Source: Muriicola sp. Z0-33 (lineage in GTDB: Bacteria; Bacteroidota; Bacteroidia; Flavobacteriales; Flavobacteriaceae). From it: a DNA stretch of 49,113 nucleotides. Numbering within the stretch: position 1 is the first letter of the stretch; every line of letters starts with the position of its first letter. The notes beneath the pieces are model-generated. The model was not told where the DNA came from. It did not search any database and was given only the letters and a program-made list of their open reading frames with translations. This document shows positions 46,573 to 49,113 of this stretch, piece by piece. Location: NCBI RefSeq assembly GCF_026126425.1, contig NZ_JAFMPW010000020.1:1-49113 (forward strand), read 5' to 3'. Position numbers and translations under genes: made by a program.

Positions 46573-48141
46573 ATGGCAAAAAAATCAACAACCAAAAAAC
46601 AAAAATCAATTGAAGAATCACTTTGGGATTCTGCTAACAAACTAAGAGGTTCTGTTGAACCTTCAGAATACAAACATGTCGTACTTGGACTAATATTTTT
46701 AAAGTTTGCTTCCGACAAATTTGAAGCACGTAAAGCAGAACTCATTGCAGAAGGCAAAGAGAAGTATATTGAGATGAAGGAGTTCTACAATATGAAGAAC
46801 GTCTTTTTTCTATCGCCAGAAGCACGTTGGTCGTTTATTATACAAAATGCAAAGCAAGACGATATTGCCTTAAAGATAGATACGGCTTTACATACTATTG
46901 AAAAGAATAACCCTTCATTAAAAGGTGCCTTGCCAGACAATTACTTTTCTAGGTTGGCATTAGACATTAGTAAGCTTGCCGCGCTTTTAGACACCATTAA
47001 TAATATTGATACACAGCAAGACAAAGCCCAAGATGTAGTTGGGCGAGTATATGAATACTTCTTATCCAAGTTTGCCATAGCAGAAGGGAAAGGGAAAGGA
47101 GAGTTCTATACCCCAAAAAGTATTGTAAACCTTATTGCAGAGATGATAGAACCCTACGAAGGTATTATCTATGATCCTGCATGTGGTTCTGGTGGTATGT
47201 TTGTCCAGTCTATTAAGTTTATAGAAAGTCATCACGGAGACAAACGTAATATCTCTATCTACGGACAAGAATATACCAATACCACCTATAAGCTGGCGAA
47301 AATGAACCTTGCCATACGTGGTATCTCCGGAAATCTAGGTGAAAAAGCAGCCAATACTTTTGCCGATGACCAACACAAAGATTTAAAGGCCGATTATATT
47401 ATGGCCAACCCACCTTTTAACCAAAAAGACTGGCGCACTGATAATGAACTCATAGACGACCCACGTTGGATGGGTTACGACGTACCACCTACGAGTAACG
47501 CCAATTACGGTTGGATTCTTACCATGGCATCCAAACTCTCAGAAAATGGCGTGGCAGGTTTTCTATTAGCCAACGGAGCACTTTCTGGTGGTGGTGAAGA
47601 ATATAAAATACGTAAAAAACTCATTAATAATGGGCTGGTGGAAGCGATTGTGATTCTACCACAAAATATGTTTTATACGACTACTATTAGTGTTACGCTT
47701 TGGATTTTAAACAAGAACAAAGCTGAACACACTAGAAATATTGGTGATGTCTCTAGAGATTATAGAAATCGTAAAGACGAAATTCTATTTATGGATTTAA
47801 GAAAAATTGGTGTGCCGTTTGAAAAAAAATACATTCAGTTTAGTCCAGAGCAAATTGATGAGATTGCAAAAACCTATCACAATTGGCAACAACATGATAA
47901 AGGTTATGCAGATGTGCCAGAATATTGTTACAGTGCACATCTTGATGAAGTGCGAAAGAAAGACTATTCCTTAGTACCAAGTAAATATATTGAGTTCGTC
48001 AATAGAGATGAAAATATTGACTTTGATGAAAAGATGGAAATACTTAAAGAAGAGTTTACAGACTTGTTAAAAGAAGAACAACAATCGAAGCAAGAATTAC
48101 TAAAAGTTTTTAAAAAGCTAGGATTTGAAATCGAATTATAG
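46573..48141 (+). CDS. hsdM: Type I restriction-modification DNA methyltransferase HsdM
   Basis: Adenine N6 methyltransferase subunit of a type I system. The 522-residue protein has the HsdM N-terminal helical domain (EESLWDSANKLRGSVEPSEY), motif I YDPACGSGGMFV near residue 210 for S-adenosylmethionine, and the catalytic motif IV NPPFNQKDW near 280. The C-terminal part (about 420-522) is coiled-coil-like, with DEVRKKDYSLVPSKYIEF, where HsdS docks. All key parts are present, so it looks functional. It overlaps hsdS by 17 bases. Confidence 0.95.
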   Translation: MAKKSTTKKQKSIEESLWDSANKLRGSVEPSEYKHVVLGLIFLKFASDKFEARKAELIAEGKEKYIEMKEFYNMKNVFFLSPEARWSFIIQNAKQDDIALKIDTALHTIEKNNPSLKGALPDNYFSRLALDISKLAALLDTINNIDTQQDKAQDVVGRVYEYFLSKFAIAEGKGKGEFYTPKSIVNLIAEMIEPYEGIIYDPACGSGGMFVQSIKFIESHHGDKRNISIYGQEYTNTTYKLAKMNLAIRGISGNLGEKAANTFADDQHKDLKADYIMANPPFNQKDWRTDNELIDDPRWMGYDVPPTSNANYGWILTMASKLSENGVAGFLLANGALSGGGEEYKIRKKLINNGLVEAIVILPQNMFYTTTISVTLWILNKNKAEHTRNIGDVSRDYRNRKDEILFMDLRKIGVPFEKKYIQFSPEQIDEIAKTYHNWQQHDKGYADVPEYCYSAHLDEVRKKDYSLVPSKYIEFVNRDENIDFDEKMEILKEEFTDLLKEEQQSKQELLKVFKKLGFEIEL

Positions 48142-49036
48142 AAAAATAGGTGAGTTTATTCGCCAATGTAATGATCGAAATGAAGAAGGTTCTATTGATT
48201 TATTGCTTGGGGTAAATCTTGATAAAAAATTTATGCCATCAGTTGCAAATATCAATGGTACTGACCTAACGAAATATAAAATAATTAGAAAAGGACAATT
48301 TGGTTGTAAGCTAATGAGTGTTGGAAGGGATAAAAAATTGCCAATTTCAAGATTGACGCATAAGGATATAGCTATAATATCTACGGCATATTTTGTTTTT
48401 GAAGTGATTGATGAAAACCATTTGCTACCTGAATATTTGATGATGTGGTTTAAAAGGTCAGAATCAGATAGATTTTTATGGTTTTTAAGTGGTGGAGATA
48501 TAAGAGGACGAATTACTTGGGATGACCTATGTTCTTTACCGATTAAAGTTCCTTCAATTGAAAAACAACAGCAGATCGTTAACGAATACAACACCATTAT
48601 CAATCGTATTGCGCTTAACGAACAACTCAACCAAAAACTAGAAGAAACCGCGCAAGCCCTATACAAACATTGGTTTGTGGACTTTGAGTTTCCTAATGAA
48701 GAAGGTAACCCTTATAAATCATCTGGTGGTGTAATGGTTTATAATGAAGAATTGGATAAAGAGATTCCTGAGGGCTGGTGGGTCAAAGAATTAAAAAATT
48801 TCACTTCTAAAATGACCAGTGGAGCAACGCCTAATCGCAGTTTTGAGAAGTATTGGTCATCAAAAGACTTTCCTTGGTTGAAAACAGGTGAGTTAAAGAA
48901 TCAGGTTATAATTGATTCTGAAGAATATATTTCTTCCTTGGCTTTAAAAGAAAGTTCGGCAAAAATTATACCTGTCAATGCTGTGTTAGTTGCAATGTAC
49001 GGACAGGGAGATACAAAAGTGTATGTCGTCAAATAA
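48125..49036 (+). CDS. hsdS: Type I specificity subunit HsdS, truncated
   Basis: Recognition subunit. The start is TTG at 48125, inside the hsdM end, giving the usual MKSNYRKIGEFIRQ. The first target-recognition domain (about residues 1-145) is complete and followed by the conserved central helix (EKQQQIVNEYNTIINRIALN, QALYKHWFVDFEFP). The second domain starts EIPEGWWVKELKNF and stops at MYGQGDTKVYVVK, after which full-length HsdS proteins continue with about 100 more residues (T/R-x-G-x-V-A-L-L ... T-N-Q-A). No continuation is found in the other frames to the window end. Truncated or rearranged; 303 residues. Confidence 0.88.
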   Translation: MKSNYRKIGEFIRQCNDRNEEGSIDLLLGVNLDKKFMPSVANINGTDLTKYKIIRKGQFGCKLMSVGRDKKLPISRLTHKDIAIISTAYFVFEVIDENHLLPEYLMMWFKRSESDRFLWFLSGGDIRGRITWDDLCSLPIKVPSIEKQQQIVNEYNTIINRIALNEQLNQKLEETAQALYKHWFVDFEFPNEEGNPYKSSGGVMVYNEELDKEIPEGWWVKELKNFTSKMTSGATPNRSFEKYWSSKDFPWLKTGELKNQVIIDSEEYISSLALKESSAKIIPVNAVLVAMYGQGDTKVYVVK

Positions 49037-49113
49037 ATCTGAACTTTTTGGGTTAAAATTTAAGAGAGTGCTTTCACGAAGTTAAATGATTTTCCCTGGA
49101 CTGTTTTTTTCTA

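Overview
The window is chromosomal DNA from a member of the Bacteroidota, most likely a marine-type Flavobacteriaceae. Supporting signs are a fused SecD-SecF, LDH-like malate dehydrogenase, DUF6588, NIPSNAP, DUF2911 and tricorn-like S41 proteins, starts that mostly lack Shine-Dalgarno sequences, promoters matching the Bacteroidota -7 box TAnnTTTG, and a tmRNA with the tag GDNNYALAA. I cannot name the species.

Bases 1 to about 41,480 are ordinary core genome. They start with a yidD-like 3' end and lgt, then a DUF192 lipoprotein, a GNAT acetyltransferase, a tandem-NBD ABC ATPase with a small membrane protein, secDF, mdh, a DUF6588 outer-membrane protein, gyrB, a DASS anion transporter, asnB, DUF2911 and an amidohydrolase. 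Next come an NYN/LOTUS protein, a serine hydrolase, an OmpA-family protein, a NIPSNAP protein, and a two-gene unit coding a beta-barrel protein and a 1006-residue TPR protein. The core stretch ends with ftsE, a sulfatase, polyphosphate glucokinase, typA, kdsA, DUF1801, a transglutaminase-like protein, a PHP phosphoesterase and a large tricorn-like protease. Strong intrinsic terminators separate many of these units.

From about 41,480 onward the DNA is accessory in character. A 37-bp perfect direct repeat (41484-41520 and 42377-42413) brackets about 860 bp holding a small GIY-YIG nuclease gene between two REPIN-like double-palindrome units. The repeat is the 3' end of the neighbouring lysine-ketoglutarate-reductase-like gene. 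The distal copy continues as a diverged, non-functional duplicate of that gene's C-terminal codons. This looks like a small insertion cassette that rebuilt the end of its target gene, and it is the best candidate here for an undescribed element. The same repeat family forms five paired units in the window, four of them between 41.5 and 45.4 kb.

The tmRNA gene (ssrA, 43819-44214) is followed by gene-poor, repeat-rich DNA with a DUF2188 gene and an orphan proline-rich gene. A degraded type I restriction-modification locus follows: a 5' relic of hsdR, an intact hsdM, and an hsdS that starts with TTG and stops in its second half. ssrA is a common integration site, so this may be a decayed island, but no integrase lies in the window.
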